From JAIBCC01 sp963763855 (GTDB taxonomy: Bacteria > Acidobacteriota > Blastocatellia > Pyrinomonadales > Pyrinomonadaceae), in contig CAVXPU010000005.1 of the NCBI GenBank assembly GCA_963763855.1, positions 1,116,001 through 1,180,000 on the forward strand: a DNA stretch of 64,000 nt, read 5' to 3'. Made by a program: the position numbers and the translations under genes. Position 1 is the stretch's first letter. Every line of letters begins with the position of its first letter. Below, in pieces: positions 1-8,273 of this stretch. The notes under the pieces are model-generated. The model was given only the letters and a program-made list of their open reading frames with translations, was not told the origin of the DNA and did not search any database.

Positions 1-351
1 GGCGGCAAGGAACTGGGTTTGAGCGATAAGACTTTGCAAGAACTGACTGCACCGGCAATTCCTACGACAAATGGTTTCTACGATGAGGTCATGAAAGGCG
101 ACGTTGAATTTTCGCTTGGATTTATGAAGAGCTGTTCAGGCTGGTCGTTCGGTTCTCCGGGTTCATTCGGTCACCCCGGAATGGGCGGCTCGCTCGGCTT
201 TGCTGATCCGATTGCCCAAATTGGCTATGCCTATGTGCCGAATCGAAAGAGCGTAGAATTCGCGGGAGATCCGAGGGATGTTGCGATTAGAGACGCTTTG
301 TATTCAGCTCCACCGCTTCAGGAAAAATATTACAGTGTCCAACGAGCGTAA
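1..351 (+). CDS. Serine hydrolase (beta-lactamase / EstB-like family), C-terminal fragment
   Basis: The reading frame is open from the first base, so only the last ~116 residues are present; the SxxK and YxN catalytic motifs would lie upstream of the window. The visible part contains the block FGHPGMGGSLGFADP followed by IGYAYVPN, which matches the HxG/KTG-equivalent strand and the following strand of class C beta-lactamase-related hydrolases and esterases (EstB/LovD-like). The gene overlaps the start of the next gene by 17 bases, so the two are probably co-transcribed and translationally coupled. Substrate cannot be told. The family assignment is fairly sure, and beta-lactam hydrolysis itself is not implied. 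Confidence 0.75.
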   Translation, partial: GGKELGLSDKTLQELTAPAIPTTNGFYDEVMKGDVEFSLGFMKSCSGWSFGSPGSFGHPGMGGSLGFADPIAQIGYAYVPNRKSVEFAGDPRDVAIRDALYSAPPLQEKYYSVQRA

Positions 352-1129
352 TGAATATGAAATCGTCCCGTTTCCGCGAATTAGGCAGTTGATTATTGAT
401 TCCGGGCGACTATGTCATCAAAAACACACGATTCGCGGGTTGCTTGAATTTGATGTTACGAATATTCGGAAGTTCATTCGCGAGCATAGAGAAAAAACCG
501 GCGAGTCGCTCTCGTTTACGGCGTTTGTGATTGCATGCCTCGCACGGGCAGTTGAAGCAAACAAGTTTGTTCAGGCTTACCGTAATTTGCTGAACAAACT
601 GATCATCTTTCAAGATGTTGACGTGCTTACTTACGTCGAAATTGAATTCGAAGGCGAAAAATTTCCGCTCGCCTACATCGTGAGGGCGGCAAACAGCAAA
701 ACGTGGCGGGAGATTCACGACGAACTTCGTGCGATACAGATGAAACCCGAGCGAAGTCCGAATACACAGCTTTGGAAGTCAATGCGATTTTTTCTATTAT
801 TACCGGGTTTTGTTAGAAATTTAGTTTATCGCATCGTCAATCGAAGCCCGCAAATTTGGAAGAAATACGTTGGAACGGTTTATCTGACGTCGGTTGGAAT
901 GTTTGGCAGCGGAGGCGGTTGGGGAATCGGTTTTTCGGCTCATACGCTTGGGATCACGGTCGGCGGAATTAGCCAGCAAGCAAACTTTCACGAGGGGAAA
1001 ATCGAAATCCGCGAATGCCTTAATCTGACGGTCGATTTTGACCACGATTTGGTTGATGGTGCTCCGGCGGCAAGATTTATAGAGCAATTCAAGAATCTGG
1101 TCGAAAAAGGTTCGGGGGAATTGATATGA
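335..1129 (+). CDS. Stand-alone 2-oxoacid dehydrogenase E2-type acyltransferase domain (CAT-like fold)
   Basis: About 264 residues from a GTG start at 335, chosen because AGGAAA lies 9 bases upstream; longer frames run into the preceding gene. The C-terminus carries DFDHDLVDGAPAARF, the equivalent of the DHRxxDG active-site motif of dihydrolipoyl acyltransferases (His as general base), with Asp in place of the usual Arg. A TSVGMFGSGGGWGIG stretch fits the core strand before it. There is no lipoyl domain, no E1/E3-binding domain and no E1/E3 gene nearby, so this is not a normal E2 subunit. Such single-domain proteins are known but poorly characterised; the acyl donor and acceptor are unknown. 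Its stop overlaps an ATG in an ATGA arrangement, but that reading frame is only 17 codons and probably not a gene. Confidence 0.75.
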   Translation: MSNERNEYEIVPFPRIRQLIIDSGRLCHQKHTIRGLLEFDVTNIRKFIREHREKTGESLSFTAFVIACLARAVEANKFVQAYRNLLNKLIIFQDVDVLTYVEIEFEGEKFPLAYIVRAANSKTWREIHDELRAIQMKPERSPNTQLWKSMRFFLLLPGFVRNLVYRIVNRSPQIWKKYVGTVYLTSVGMFGSGGGWGIGFSAHTLGITVGGISQQANFHEGKIEIRECLNLTVDFDHDLVDGAPAARFIEQFKNLVEKGSGELI

Positions 1130-1148
1130 AAAATCCTTTGAAATCGCT

Positions 1149-1164
1149 TTGGCAAGCGGATTGC
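1149..1164 (+). promoter_or_regulatory. Predicted sigma-54 (-24/-12) promoter for the DUF5335-ZnR-formate dehydrogenase operon
   Basis: TTGGCAAGCGGATTGCA fits the consensus TGGCACG-N4-TTGCW with one mismatch. GG (1151-1152) and GC (1163-1164) are separated by exactly 10 bases as required. Transcription would start near 1176, just before the GGAGGTGA ribosome site at 1181 and the ATG at 1193. It lies at the end of the upstream gene. Confidence 0.6.
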
Positions 1165-1192
1165 AAAGAAAACTATTGATGGAGGTGAAATT

Positions 1193-1516
1193 ATGAATAC
1201 GCAACGTGCAAAAAATGCTGATTTAACAAATTTTTTGAAATATTACAGTAAACAAAATTATGGTCGCCCAACTCGTATCGGCGTCTTTGAAAATGGCAAC
1301 GATTATTGGCTGGAGGATGGAATGCCGCTAAGCGGAATTGATTTTGATACGCACAATAAATCGATCGAAATTATGCTGGGCAATGAACTGACGCATATGA
1401 TAAACGATGCGAGAAACATAAAAATCAATTTTGGTCTTGAAACGGAGAATGACGGTTTCGACGTTACAGATGCAGAAGGCAAAATTACGGTTTTGCGTTT
1501 TGAAAATTACGAATAA
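1193..1516 (+). CDS. DUF5335 family protein
   Basis: 107 residues, preceded by a strong GGAGGTGA ribosome site. It shares the signature MPLSGID...IEIMLGNELTHMI and a C-terminal ...VTDAEGKITVLRFE block with the second copy at 5158 (MPLSGVV...VEIMLEN, LDSEGNTTKLFF), so the two are paralogues that bracket the formate dehydrogenase and Hsp20 genes. I recognise the pattern as DUF5335, a small family of unknown function common in Acidobacteriota. There is no signal peptide or membrane segment. It probably heads an operon with the Zn-ribbon and formate dehydrogenase genes. Its link to stress is inferred only from these neighbours. Confidence 0.75.
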   Translation: MNTQRAKNADLTNFLKYYSKQNYGRPTRIGVFENGNDYWLEDGMPLSGIDFDTHNKSIEIMLGNELTHMINDARNIKINFGLETENDGFDVTDAEGKITVLRFENYE

Positions 1517-1535
1517 TGGTCAGAAAGGAGGCAAA

Positions 1536-1778
1536 ATGGTGGAAAGATTAAGAGCGGAATACGACGGCGATTATCCAACTGAATTGCACCCAACACTATT
1601 TCAAACTGCGATTAATCAGAATGAAATGGTCTGCGGCACTTGTCGAAAGGTGTATTTCGTTGATAAAGAAACGTTGGAACGCGTAGAAAATGCATTGGAA
1701 TATGATTCGGATAATTTGTTTATCTGCGATGAATGCGGAGTTGCCGATCAAGATGCGGCTTTTGAGCAAACAACATGA
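1536..1778 (+). CDS. Small zinc-ribbon protein
   Basis: 80 residues from the ATG at 1536, which has AAAGGAGG 7 bases upstream; an upstream start would overlap the previous gene. Two CxxC pairs (CGTC near residue 30 and CDEC near residue 65) are spaced as in a treble-clef or ribbon Zn site. No other domain is seen. Its stop overlaps the formate dehydrogenase start in ATGA (1775-1778), so the two are translationally coupled. A role as a small partner or assembly factor for the dehydrogenase is possible but unproven. Confidence 0.65.
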   Translation: MVERLRAEYDGDYPTELHPTLFQTAINQNEMVCGTCRKVYFVDKETLERVENALEYDSDNLFICDECGVADQDAAFEQTT

Positions 1779-4438
1779 TTAGAGCAACGATAAACGCTGA
1801 AATAAAAGAGTTTAACGATGATATTTCGATTCTTGATGCGTGTCAAAAAGCAGGAATTGAGATACCAACATTGTGCCATGATGAACGGATAAAAGCGTGC
1901 GGAGCGTGTCGCCTATGCGTTGTTGAAGCAAACGGCAAAACGGTTGCCTCGTGCCAAAACAAACTTGCGGAGGGAATGACGATCCAAACTCATTCACCAG
2001 AAATTGAGACTTCGCGTAAAACCGATTTGAAAATGCTCGCTCATAAATATCCGCTCGAAGATTTTTTATTGTATCCTGACAAAAAATTTCATCGTTTGGC
2101 TCGTCAATACGGTTTAAAGGAGACTGATTTCGCCCAGCCGATCAAACAAATTGATGATAGCCACACATTTATTCAAGTTGATATGTCTCGCTGTATCGAT
2201 TGCTTTGCGTGCGTCCGAATTTGCGACGAACTGCAAGGGCAATTTGTTTGGAAAATTATTGATCGCGGACAAAATACTCATATCGTGCCGGATTCTTTTG
2301 ATAAATTTGGTGAAAGTTCGTGTGTTTCGTGCGGTGCCTGTTCCGACGTTTGCCCAACGGGTGCTTTGGAAGATAAATCCATTCTGAAAAAGGGAGTGCC
2401 AACCCATTGGACGAAAACCGTATGTCCTTATTGCGGAACCGGTTGCGAGATGAATGTCGGGACGCGAGAAGGGAAAATCGTCCAAATAAAACCCGCGATG
2501 AAAAGTCCGGTTAGCCTCGGGCATCTCTGCGTAAAGGGACGCTACGGCTACGATTTCGCCGAGTCGAAAGATCGAATTACTGAGCCCATGATTCGCAAAA
2601 ATGGAGACTGGGAAGAAGTTTCTTGGGATGAAGCTTTTGAATATACGGTTAAGGAATTACGGCGAATTAACCAAACTTACGGCAAGGAAAGCATCGGTGT
2701 TTTGGGTTCAGCGAGAGCGACAAACGAGGAAAATTATCTCGCACAAAAATTTGCACGAGTCTGTTTTGAAACGAATAATGTGGATTGCTGTGCGAGAGTT
2801 TGCCATACGCCGTCTGCCGCCGCGTTGAAAATGATGCTCGGAACAGGTGCGGCTACGAATTCTTTTCACGATGTAGAACTCGCCAAAACGATTATGATCT
2901 GCGGAGCGAATCCCACCGAAAATCATCCCATCGTTGGTGCAAAAATCAAGCAAGCCGCTTTGAAAGGAACGAACCTAATCGTCGTTGATCCGCGGAAAAC
3001 GGAACTTACGAAATACGCCAAAATCCATCTCCAGCATCGTGCCGGAACAAACATTCCGCTTTTTAATTCAATAGCTTACACGATTATCGAAGAAGGTTTG
3101 ATCGACGAAGATTTTATCAACGAACGTGTTGAAGAATTTGCTGAATTTAAGGAATTTGTGAAAGATTATTCACCTGAAAGCGTTGCCGAAATTTGCGATG
3201 TTCGGGCTGAGAAAATCCGTGAAGCGGCGAGAATGTATGCCACACAGAAGCCTTCGATGAGCGTTCACGGACTCGGGATGACCGAGCATATTCAAGGCAC
3301 GGAAAGCGTCATGTCGTTGATAAATATGGCGTTGATCACCGGCAACATGGGCAAACGGGGAACCGGCATAAATCCCTTGCGTGGACAAAATAACGTTCAA
3401 GGTTCGGCTCAAATGGGTTGCGACCCGGGCATTTTAACAGGCAGTATCGCAATCGAAGAAGGTCGCGAACATTTTGAAAAAATCTGGGGTAAAGAAATTC
3501 CAACCGCGAAAGGAAAAAATCTGTTGGCGATGCTCGATACCGCTGCCGCAGGAAATCACAAAGCACTTTGGGTGATCGGCTACGATGTTTTTCTCTCGCA
3601 GGCAAACGCCGCCGCAACCGAGAAATCGTTTCGTGAAATGGAACTCGTCATCGTTCAGGATTTATTTATGAACGAGACCGCCAAGCACTTTGCACACGTG
3701 TTTTTCCCCGCCGTTTCTTCATTTGAAAAAGACGGAACGTTCATGAATGGCGAACGGCGTGTGCAGCTTCTTCGCCAAGTTATTGAGCCGAAAGGAAATG
3801 CGAGGAACGATTGGGAAATAATTTGCGGTTTGGCGAAAGCTTATGGTAAGGACGAATATTTCAATTTCAATTCCGCCGAAGAAATCTGGAACGAAATCCG
3901 CGAAGTTTGGCGTGATGCATACGGTATTACTTATGAGCGAATTGCCGAAAGCGGTCTGCAATGGGGCTGCCCGGCAACTGACCATCCCGGAACTGAATTT
4001 CTGCATCAAGAATCGTTTACGAAATCGAAAACCGCGGCGTTGAAACGTATCAAATATCGCCCAACTCAAGAAGTAATCAGCGATGAATTTCCGTTCAGGC
4101 TAACAACGGGCAGAAATCTCTATCATTTCAACGCCGGAACAATGACGATGCGGACTGATATCAAAAAAATTCGTCCGAGCGATACACTTGATATTTGTAA
4201 AGAAGACGCGGAAAGGCTCCAATTGTCGGCTGGCGAAAAGGTCCGTTTGCAAAGCCGTTATGGTGAAGCATTTTTGCCGATTCGCATTAGCCCGACGGTT
4301 AAATTAAGCGAACTTTTTACAACCTTTCATTCGGCAGAAATAATGCTTAATCGAATTACGAGCGGTTTTCGCGATCGTTATGTTCACGCTCCCGAATACA
4401 AAGTAACGGCGGTGAAGGTGGAAAAAATCACCGATTGA
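1775..4438 (+). CDS. fdhA: Formate dehydrogenase alpha subunit, molybdo/tungsto-bisPGD, cysteine type
   Basis: 887 residues. In order: an N-terminal NuoG-like [2Fe-2S] domain (C34, C45, C48, C60), a ferredoxin domain with CIDCFACVRIC (140-150) and CVSCGACSDVC (183-193), the molybdopterin-domain [4Fe-4S] site CPYCGTGC (217-224) plus C252, the catalytic Mo domain, and a C-terminal MGD-binding domain with LTTGRNLYHFNAGTMT. The active-site block CCARVCHTPS places Cys343 (TGC at 2801) where FdhF has selenocysteine, followed by the conserved His344. It oxidises formate to CO2. The diaphorase (FMN/NAD) subunits usual for this architecture are not next to it, so the electron acceptor is unknown. It is coupled to the upstream Zn-ribbon gene and followed by an Hsp20 gene. 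Confidence 0.88.
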   Translation: MIRATINAEIKEFNDDISILDACQKAGIEIPTLCHDERIKACGACRLCVVEANGKTVASCQNKLAEGMTIQTHSPEIETSRKTDLKMLAHKYPLEDFLLYPDKKFHRLARQYGLKETDFAQPIKQIDDSHTFIQVDMSRCIDCFACVRICDELQGQFVWKIIDRGQNTHIVPDSFDKFGESSCVSCGACSDVCPTGALEDKSILKKGVPTHWTKTVCPYCGTGCEMNVGTREGKIVQIKPAMKSPVSLGHLCVKGRYGYDFAESKDRITEPMIRKNGDWEEVSWDEAFEYTVKELRRINQTYGKESIGVLGSARATNEENYLAQKFARVCFETNNVDCCARVCHTPSAAALKMMLGTGAATNSFHDVELAKTIMICGANPTENHPIVGAKIKQAALKGTNLIVVDPRKTELTKYAKIHLQHRAGTNIPLFNSIAYTIIEEGLIDEDFINERVEEFAEFKEFVKDYSPESVAEICDVRAEKIREAARMYATQKPSMSVHGLGMTEHIQGTESVMSLINMALITGNMGKRGTGINPLRGQNNVQGSAQMGCDPGILTGSIAIEEGREHFEKIWGKEIPTAKGKNLLAMLDTAAAGNHKALWVIGYDVFLSQANAAATEKSFREMELVIVQDLFMNETAKHFAHVFFPAVSSFEKDGTFMNGERRVQLLRQVIEPKGNARNDWEIICGLAKAYGKDEYFNFNSAEEIWNEIREVWRDAYGITYERIAESGLQWGCPATDHPGTEFLHQESFTKSKTAALKRIKYRPTQEVISDEFPFRLTTGRNLYHFNAGTMTMRTDIKKIRPSDTLDICKEDAERLQLSAGEKVRLQSRYGEAFLPIRISPTVKLSELFTTFHSAEIMLNRITSGFRDRYVHAPEYKVTAVKVEKITD

Positions 4439-4541
4439 ACCTGCGTCATTTCCACCATTCTTGAGTCTTTAGTGAGAAAAATTTCCCAACGCGGATGGCT
4501 TCGGCGTTCTGAAATGTTTGAAGTATATTGACTTAATGAAT

Positions 4542-4557
4542 CGGCATGATGTTTGCA
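4542..4557 (+). promoter_or_regulatory. Predicted sigma-54 promoter for hsp20
   Basis: CGGCATGATGTTTGCA matches the -24/-12 consensus with GG (4543-4544) and GC (4555-4556) exactly 10 bases apart. The start would be near 4568, giving a ~50-base leader to the ATG at 4619. An imperfect inverted repeat, AACGC-N11-GCGTT, lies about 50 bases upstream (near 4490-4510) and could be an activator site. The -24/-12 match is good; the upstream site is weaker. Confidence 0.5.
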
Positions 4558-4618
4558 ACCACATTCTTTTGAAGGGACTCTGAAAAGAGCTTCTTAAATA
4601 AATTGGGAGGTAAAAATT

Positions 4619-5140
4619 ATGGCACAACATCAGTCTGCCTTAGAAAAAACAAACAAACCTGAGAATATTTTTGTTAAAGCGGAACATCTTTTTGAAGATT
4701 TTGCAAAAAATACACAAGAAATTGCTCAGAGAGCATTTGAGCGATTCGAACAAAGAGGATTTGAATTTGGGCACGAATTGGAAGATTGGTTTAAAGCGGA
4801 AAGGGAACTGCTAAAGCGGGTTCCGATCGAAATCAAAGACGCTGACGGTAAGTTAGCTATTCGTGCAGAAGTGCCCGGGTTTACGGCAAATGACCTAAAG
4901 GTTTCCGTTGAACCGAATAGAATTACAATCAAGGGCGAAACCGAAACGAAAAGTGAAAAGAAGGATGTAGGAATGATCTATAGCGAATGCAAATCGAATA
5001 AGGTCTTTCGCACGTTTGATTTACCGGGTCAGGTGGAAGCCGATAAAGCGACCGCCACAATCAAAGATGGTGTATTAAATCTCGTTATTCCAAAGGCTGC
5101 AGAGACGAAGCCGAATGATGTAAAAATCGAAACGGTTTAA
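4619..5140 (+). CDS. hsp20: Small heat-shock protein with N-terminal DUF2934-like segment
   Basis: 173 residues, preceded by GGGAGG. Residues ~38-66 (AFERFEQRGFEFGHELEDWF...E) match the DUF2934 pattern (yexRG...GxDxeDWlxAE) seen in many Acidobacteriota and Rhizobiales proteins. Residues ~70-165 form an alpha-crystallin domain with the A-x-V/DGVLNLVIPK signature and an IxI-like IKIETV tail. It is an ATP-independent holdase that binds unfolding proteins in the cytoplasm. The fusion of the two domains is a recurrent acidobacterial form. It is followed after 17 bases by a DUF5335 gene, so the pair is likely one transcript driven from the sigma-54 promoter upstream. Confidence 0.88.
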   Translation: MAQHQSALEKTNKPENIFVKAEHLFEDFAKNTQEIAQRAFERFEQRGFEFGHELEDWFKAERELLKRVPIEIKDADGKLAIRAEVPGFTANDLKVSVEPNRITIKGETETKSEKKDVGMIYSECKSNKVFRTFDLPGQVEADKATATIKDGVLNLVIPKAAETKPNDVKIETV

Positions 5141-5157
5141 TCCGCGTTGGAGGTTTT

Positions 5158-5529
5158 ATGGAACAATTTGCTGTAGAAAAAAAGCAATGGAAGAATTATT
5201 TTGATAGTTTTAATAAACGGAATCATGCTCGCCTTGCCAAGCTCGAGATAAGCGACGAAACGGGTAATCACCAAACGGTGAAAAAAATGCCGCTTTCAGG
5301 CGTTGTTCTCGATAAAAGCGGGGTCGAAATAATGTTGGAAAACAGACGAATCGAAGAAGGAGAACATTATTCGCATTTCGTCGAACATCCGACAAATGTT
5401 ATCAAGAACATACGGCTTGACGGTCGCGATGAAGGTTTGGTTATTCTCGATTCGGAGGGAAATACTACCAAATTATTTTTCTTGCAATTGCCAGAACTAA
5501 CAGAAGATACAACCGTAACCGAAATGTAA
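5158..5529 (+). CDS. DUF5335 family protein, second copy
   Basis: 123 residues, preceded by TTGGAGG. It is homologous to the protein at 1193: it shares the KMPLSGVV, VEIMLEN and VILDSEGNTTKLFF blocks, and is a little longer at both ends. It has no signal peptide and no metal-binding pattern. It directly follows the Hsp20 gene and precedes a terminator at 5594, so it is the last gene of the Hsp20 transcript. Function unknown. Its repeated association with stress genes makes a stress role reasonable, as inference. Confidence 0.72.
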   Translation: MEQFAVEKKQWKNYFDSFNKRNHARLAKLEISDETGNHQTVKKMPLSGVVLDKSGVEIMLENRRIEEGEHYSHFVEHPTNVIKNIRLDGRDEGLVILDSEGNTTKLFFLQLPELTEDTTVTEM

Positions 5530-5593
5530 TTGATAATTTCTTGCACTTCCAAACGTAAGGGCAGCCTTGCTTCCAAACGTCGCAACCTAAGCG

Positions 5594-5623
5594 AAGCTCC
5601 GATCTATTTCGGGGCTTTTTTTT
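5594..5623 (+). terminator. Rho-independent terminator after the Hsp20-DUF5335 transcript
   Basis: AGCTCCGA (5595-5602) pairs with TCGGGGCT (5609-5616), with one G-U pair and a 6-base loop, followed directly by a run of eight T. Confidence 0.8.
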
Positions 5624-5677
5624 GGAACGCGGCTTGCACTAACTATAAGTAATTCTGCAAACGACTACCCCAAACCA

Positions 5678-5737
5678 AGGGAATCATTTAGTTAAGTTAT
5701 TGAGTAGTAATAAATAACATCCTTGCAATGATTCCCT
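5678..5737. repeat. Perfect 11-bp inverted repeat with 38-base centre
   Basis: AGGGAATCATT (5678-5688) and AATGATTCCCT (5727-5737) are exact reverse complements in the spacer between two convergent transcription units. There is no T tract next to it. It could be a bidirectional termination aid, a protein site or a remnant of a small mobile element; nothing decides between these. Confidence 0.5.
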
Positions 5738-5799
5738 CCACTTCTACCCAGCCTGAGGAAAATCACCCATCGACCCATAATATCGCCCACTATATCGCG

Positions 5800-6807
5800 T
5801 TAAAATAATCTTTGTTGAATCGGTAAGGCTCTTTCTTCCATGATTTCAATTGGCTTTTCATTTGTTTCAAAACCTAATTTCTTAAAATTCAAATCAAACA
5901 TTTTTCGGGCGAGCTCCCATTCGGCGGTTTTGCCTATTCCACGCTCTGCGTAAGTTTTGTGCCTAAGATTCCCATCTCGTTCGCGTTTAATGTGGTTAAG
6001 AATTTTGTCTGCTTTAGTTGGCAGCTTTTCATTTAATTTCTCTACAAAATAGTTTTCGATCGAATCGGTGTCGAAATGAATCATTCCCATAAATGCTCTG
6101 CTTGCACCATTTTCACTTGCTTTCTCAAGCAATTGCGGAATATCGGCATCGTTGTAGCCAAGCATTATGGGAGCGATCCCAATCCCAACTTTTATACCCG
6201 CATCAGCAAGAGTTTTCATTGCTCTGAAACGCACTTCGGGAATGGGGACGAATGGCTCAAACGGGTTAGACTTTTCAGTTGTGAGAAAAGGAATCGAGAA
6301 GAAAACCGTTACGTCTTTCAATCTTTTAATTATGTCTAAATCCCTTGTTACAAGTGGTGATTTTGTAATTATTCCCACCGGCATTTGAAAATCAAGGCAA
6401 ACTTCCAAGCATTTTCGAGTAAGTTGATAACTCGCTTCCAACGGTAAATAAGGATCCGTTGCAAACGAAAAATCTAGATGATTAATTACCTGACGTGTTT
6501 TCTTGAGTTCTTCTCGCAAAAGATAGGGAGCATTTGGTTTAACGACTATCTTGGTTTCAAAATCTGTCCCGGCTCCGTAGCCCAAGTATTCGTGATATTG
6601 GCGTGCAAAACAATACGTGCAGCCATGAATGCAGCCGCGATAGCAATTGACAGTAAAGCGATTTCCAAAATCCGAAGAATATGCTTTTGTGATGATTTTT
6701 TTGGTGGCAAATTCTTCGTAAACTTCAAGTTTTGTAGCGGGCGGCTCACCTAAGAATTCGGATGAATATTTGAGATAAGGATTGGGCGGATTGTTTATCT
6801 GTCGCAT
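5800..6807 (-). CDS. Radical SAM protein, Rv2578c / spore-photoproduct-lyase-like family
   Basis: 335 residues. YRGCIHGCTYCFAR near residue 57 is the CxxxCxxC [4Fe-4S] motif that binds S-adenosylmethionine. The block NPYLKYSSEF at the start, VVKPNAPYLLREELKK and TDPYLPLE further on match the PA0069/Rv2578c family of radical SAM proteins related to spore photoproduct lyase. A HhH or photolesion specificity cannot be shown, and the substrate is unknown. It is transcribed in the same direction as the methyltransferase-winged helix-protease genes, 38 bases after the methyltransferase start-end gap, so co-transcription is possible. A DNA-repair role is often guessed for the family but not established. 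Confidence 0.8.
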   Translation of the reverse strand: MRQINNPPNPYLKYSSEFLGEPPATKLEVYEEFATKKIITKAYSSDFGNRFTVNCYRGCIHGCTYCFARQYHEYLGYGAGTDFETKIVVKPNAPYLLREELKKTRQVINHLDFSFATDPYLPLEASYQLTRKCLEVCLDFQMPVGIITKSPLVTRDLDIIKRLKDVTVFFSIPFLTTEKSNPFEPFVPIPEVRFRAMKTLADAGIKVGIGIAPIMLGYNDADIPQLLEKASENGASRAFMGMIHFDTDSIENYFVEKLNEKLPTKADKILNHIKRERDGNLRHKTYAERGIGKTAEWELARKMFDLNFKKLGFETNEKPIEIMEERALPIQQRLF

Positions 6808-6845
6808 AGATGAAACAATAGCCTAAAAGATGCACAAATTCAAGT

Positions 6846-7451
6846 TCAATTTTTCAATAAAACCCACGTCGTCATACAACGGAGATTTTGCACATTTGTC
6901 GTCTTAACCGGCTCTAGCAAATCGCCGTTAAGCTCAATAGCCTTATCGATTAACATCTTTTCATTAACCACAAATCTCTCTGAACCATCCGGCAATAAAA
7001 ATCTCCTTTCCACAATTTTCTCAACCAGATGTTCAATGCCAATATCCGATGCTAGACGAACAAATAAAATGCCGTGTGGTTTTAACACTCGCCACATCTC
7101 AACTAGCATTTGATCAAATTGAGTTTCGTTTTCCGCAAAATGTAAGACTGCATTTGAAATGACTAAGTCAAAAAAATCATCAACAAAAGGCATTTTTTCA
7201 ACGCACGAAATTTGAAAATTGTCGGCTAAAGATTTTGGAGAAATTGATTTCGCTAAAAGCCTGATATATTGAATCGCTTCATCATTTTGGTCAGTCCCAA
7301 AAACCTCGTAATTGTTGCGTAAAAAGTAGATAAGATTTCGACCGCCGCCACATCCGGCGTCTAAAATTCGCATCGAAGGATTAAATCTGCCTTTCAAAAT
7401 TTGGTCAAAAAGATAAATATCAATATTGCCAAATTGTTCGTAAGCATCCAT
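6846..7451 (-). CDS. Class I SAM-dependent methyltransferase
   Basis: 201 residues. RILDAGCGGGRNLIYFL (near residue 28) is motif I, with acidic FGTDQNDEAI as motif II and FDLVISNAVLHF as motif IV. This is the Methyltransf_11/25 pattern. The N-terminus (MDAYEQFGNIDIYLFDQILKGRF) is short and gives no substrate hint. It follows the winged-helix gene with only 2 bases between stop and start, so it is in one operon with it. The substrate is unknown. Confidence 0.8.
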   Translation of the reverse strand: MDAYEQFGNIDIYLFDQILKGRFNPSMRILDAGCGGGRNLIYFLRNNYEVFGTDQNDEAIQYIRLLAKSISPKSLADNFQISCVEKMPFVDDFFDLVISNAVLHFAENETQFDQMLVEMWRVLKPHGILFVRLASDIGIEHLVEKIVERRFLLPDGSERFVVNEKMLIDKAIELNGDLLEPVKTTNVQNLRCMTTWVLLKN

Positions 7452-7453
7452 AT

Positions 7454-8254
7454 TTATAAACTTTTTAAGCGATAAACGCCCGTTTCTAATCTTTCCGCAA
7501 AACCTTCGTCAACCAAATTATGATTTCCTTTTCCGGCTTCCTTGCGGGTAATTCCTAACGCCCTGGCTAAATCCCCAATCAATGTTAAACCTTGCATTTG
7601 CAGAAAGTTACGAGCCAATTCGGTAACGGCTTCTTCGCGTGTAATCTTCTTCGCTAATTCCTTTGGAAAACGTCCTTCAGCCAAACTCCAAATATATGTA
7701 AATTTCGGAACATAAAGCACTTCTGATGGAATAACTTTCATTTTTCGCTGAAGTTCTTCAATCGCTTTGGTTAAAGTTTTGCGATCTTCGATCTTGGTTT
7801 CGGCTCGTAAATCTGATGTCGCACTTTCCCATTCTTTGCGTAAGACTTGCAAAACTTTTTTGGCATCGCTCGATAGATGTTCTTTTTCTTCATTTTTTGA
7901 AATGCCGTAAAGTGAATTGAAATAGGGAATTAGGCGAGGTGCGACGAACATTGAGCGACCTTTTATCAATTTCGCATAATACATTTTACCGCGTTGCATT
8001 ACTTCATCTTTGAGAGTCCAGGCGAGGCTTGTTTCGTAATCTTTCTGTACGTTTTTTGGGGTGTGTGCATCTCGTCTGCCGCAAACTGCAAGATAAACTG
8101 ATGGCAAAGGAGTTCGAACATCTGTAAGAGTTAAACAAAAGCCCAGATCTTCAATCATTTCCTCAACCTGAGCGGCTTTTTCAACCTTCAAGGTCTCTTC
8201 ACGCCGCCATTTACGGTCGCGATATCTTTCAATTTCTTCAGGTATTGTTTTCAC
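7454..8254 (-). CDS. Winged-helix protein, possibly AlkZ/YcaQ-related
   Basis: About 266 residues from a GTG at 8254; longer starts run into the protease gene that ends at 8274. The middle has LAWTLKDEVMQRGKMYYAKLIKGRSMFVAP and a KFTYIWSLAEGRFP block, and the C-terminus (residues ~200-266: TREEAVTELARNFLQ, LIGDLARALGITRKEA, LVDEGFAERLETGVYRL) reads as a winged helix-turn-helix. The overall order resembles the tandem winged-helix DNA glycosylases of the AlkZ/YcaQ group, but I see no clear QxQ/QxD catalytic motif, so glycosylase activity should not be assumed. No Shine-Dalgarno sequence supports the start. Neighbours are a methyltransferase and a radical SAM protein, which would fit a repair theme, as inference. 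Confidence 0.55.
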   Translation of the reverse strand: MKTIPEEIERYRDRKWRREETLKVEKAAQVEEMIEDLGFCLTLTDVRTPLPSVYLAVCGRRDAHTPKNVQKDYETSLAWTLKDEVMQRGKMYYAKLIKGRSMFVAPRLIPYFNSLYGISKNEEKEHLSSDAKKVLQVLRKEWESATSDLRAETKIEDRKTLTKAIEELQRKMKVIPSEVLYVPKFTYIWSLAEGRFPKELAKKITREEAVTELARNFLQMQGLTLIGDLARALGITRKEAGKGNHNLVDEGFAERLETGVYRLKSL

Positions 8255-8273
8255 AAAAACAGTTGAATTTTTA

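Noticed and set aside
1126..1179. A 17-codon frame starting in ATGA overlap with the acyltransferase stop
   Set aside because: Very short, no recognisable product, and the strong -24/-12 promoter lies inside it, which explains the sequence better.
2801..2803. Possible selenocysteine codon in the formate dehydrogenase
   Set aside because: The codon is TGC (Cys), no in-frame TGA exists, and no SECIS-like hairpin is needed.
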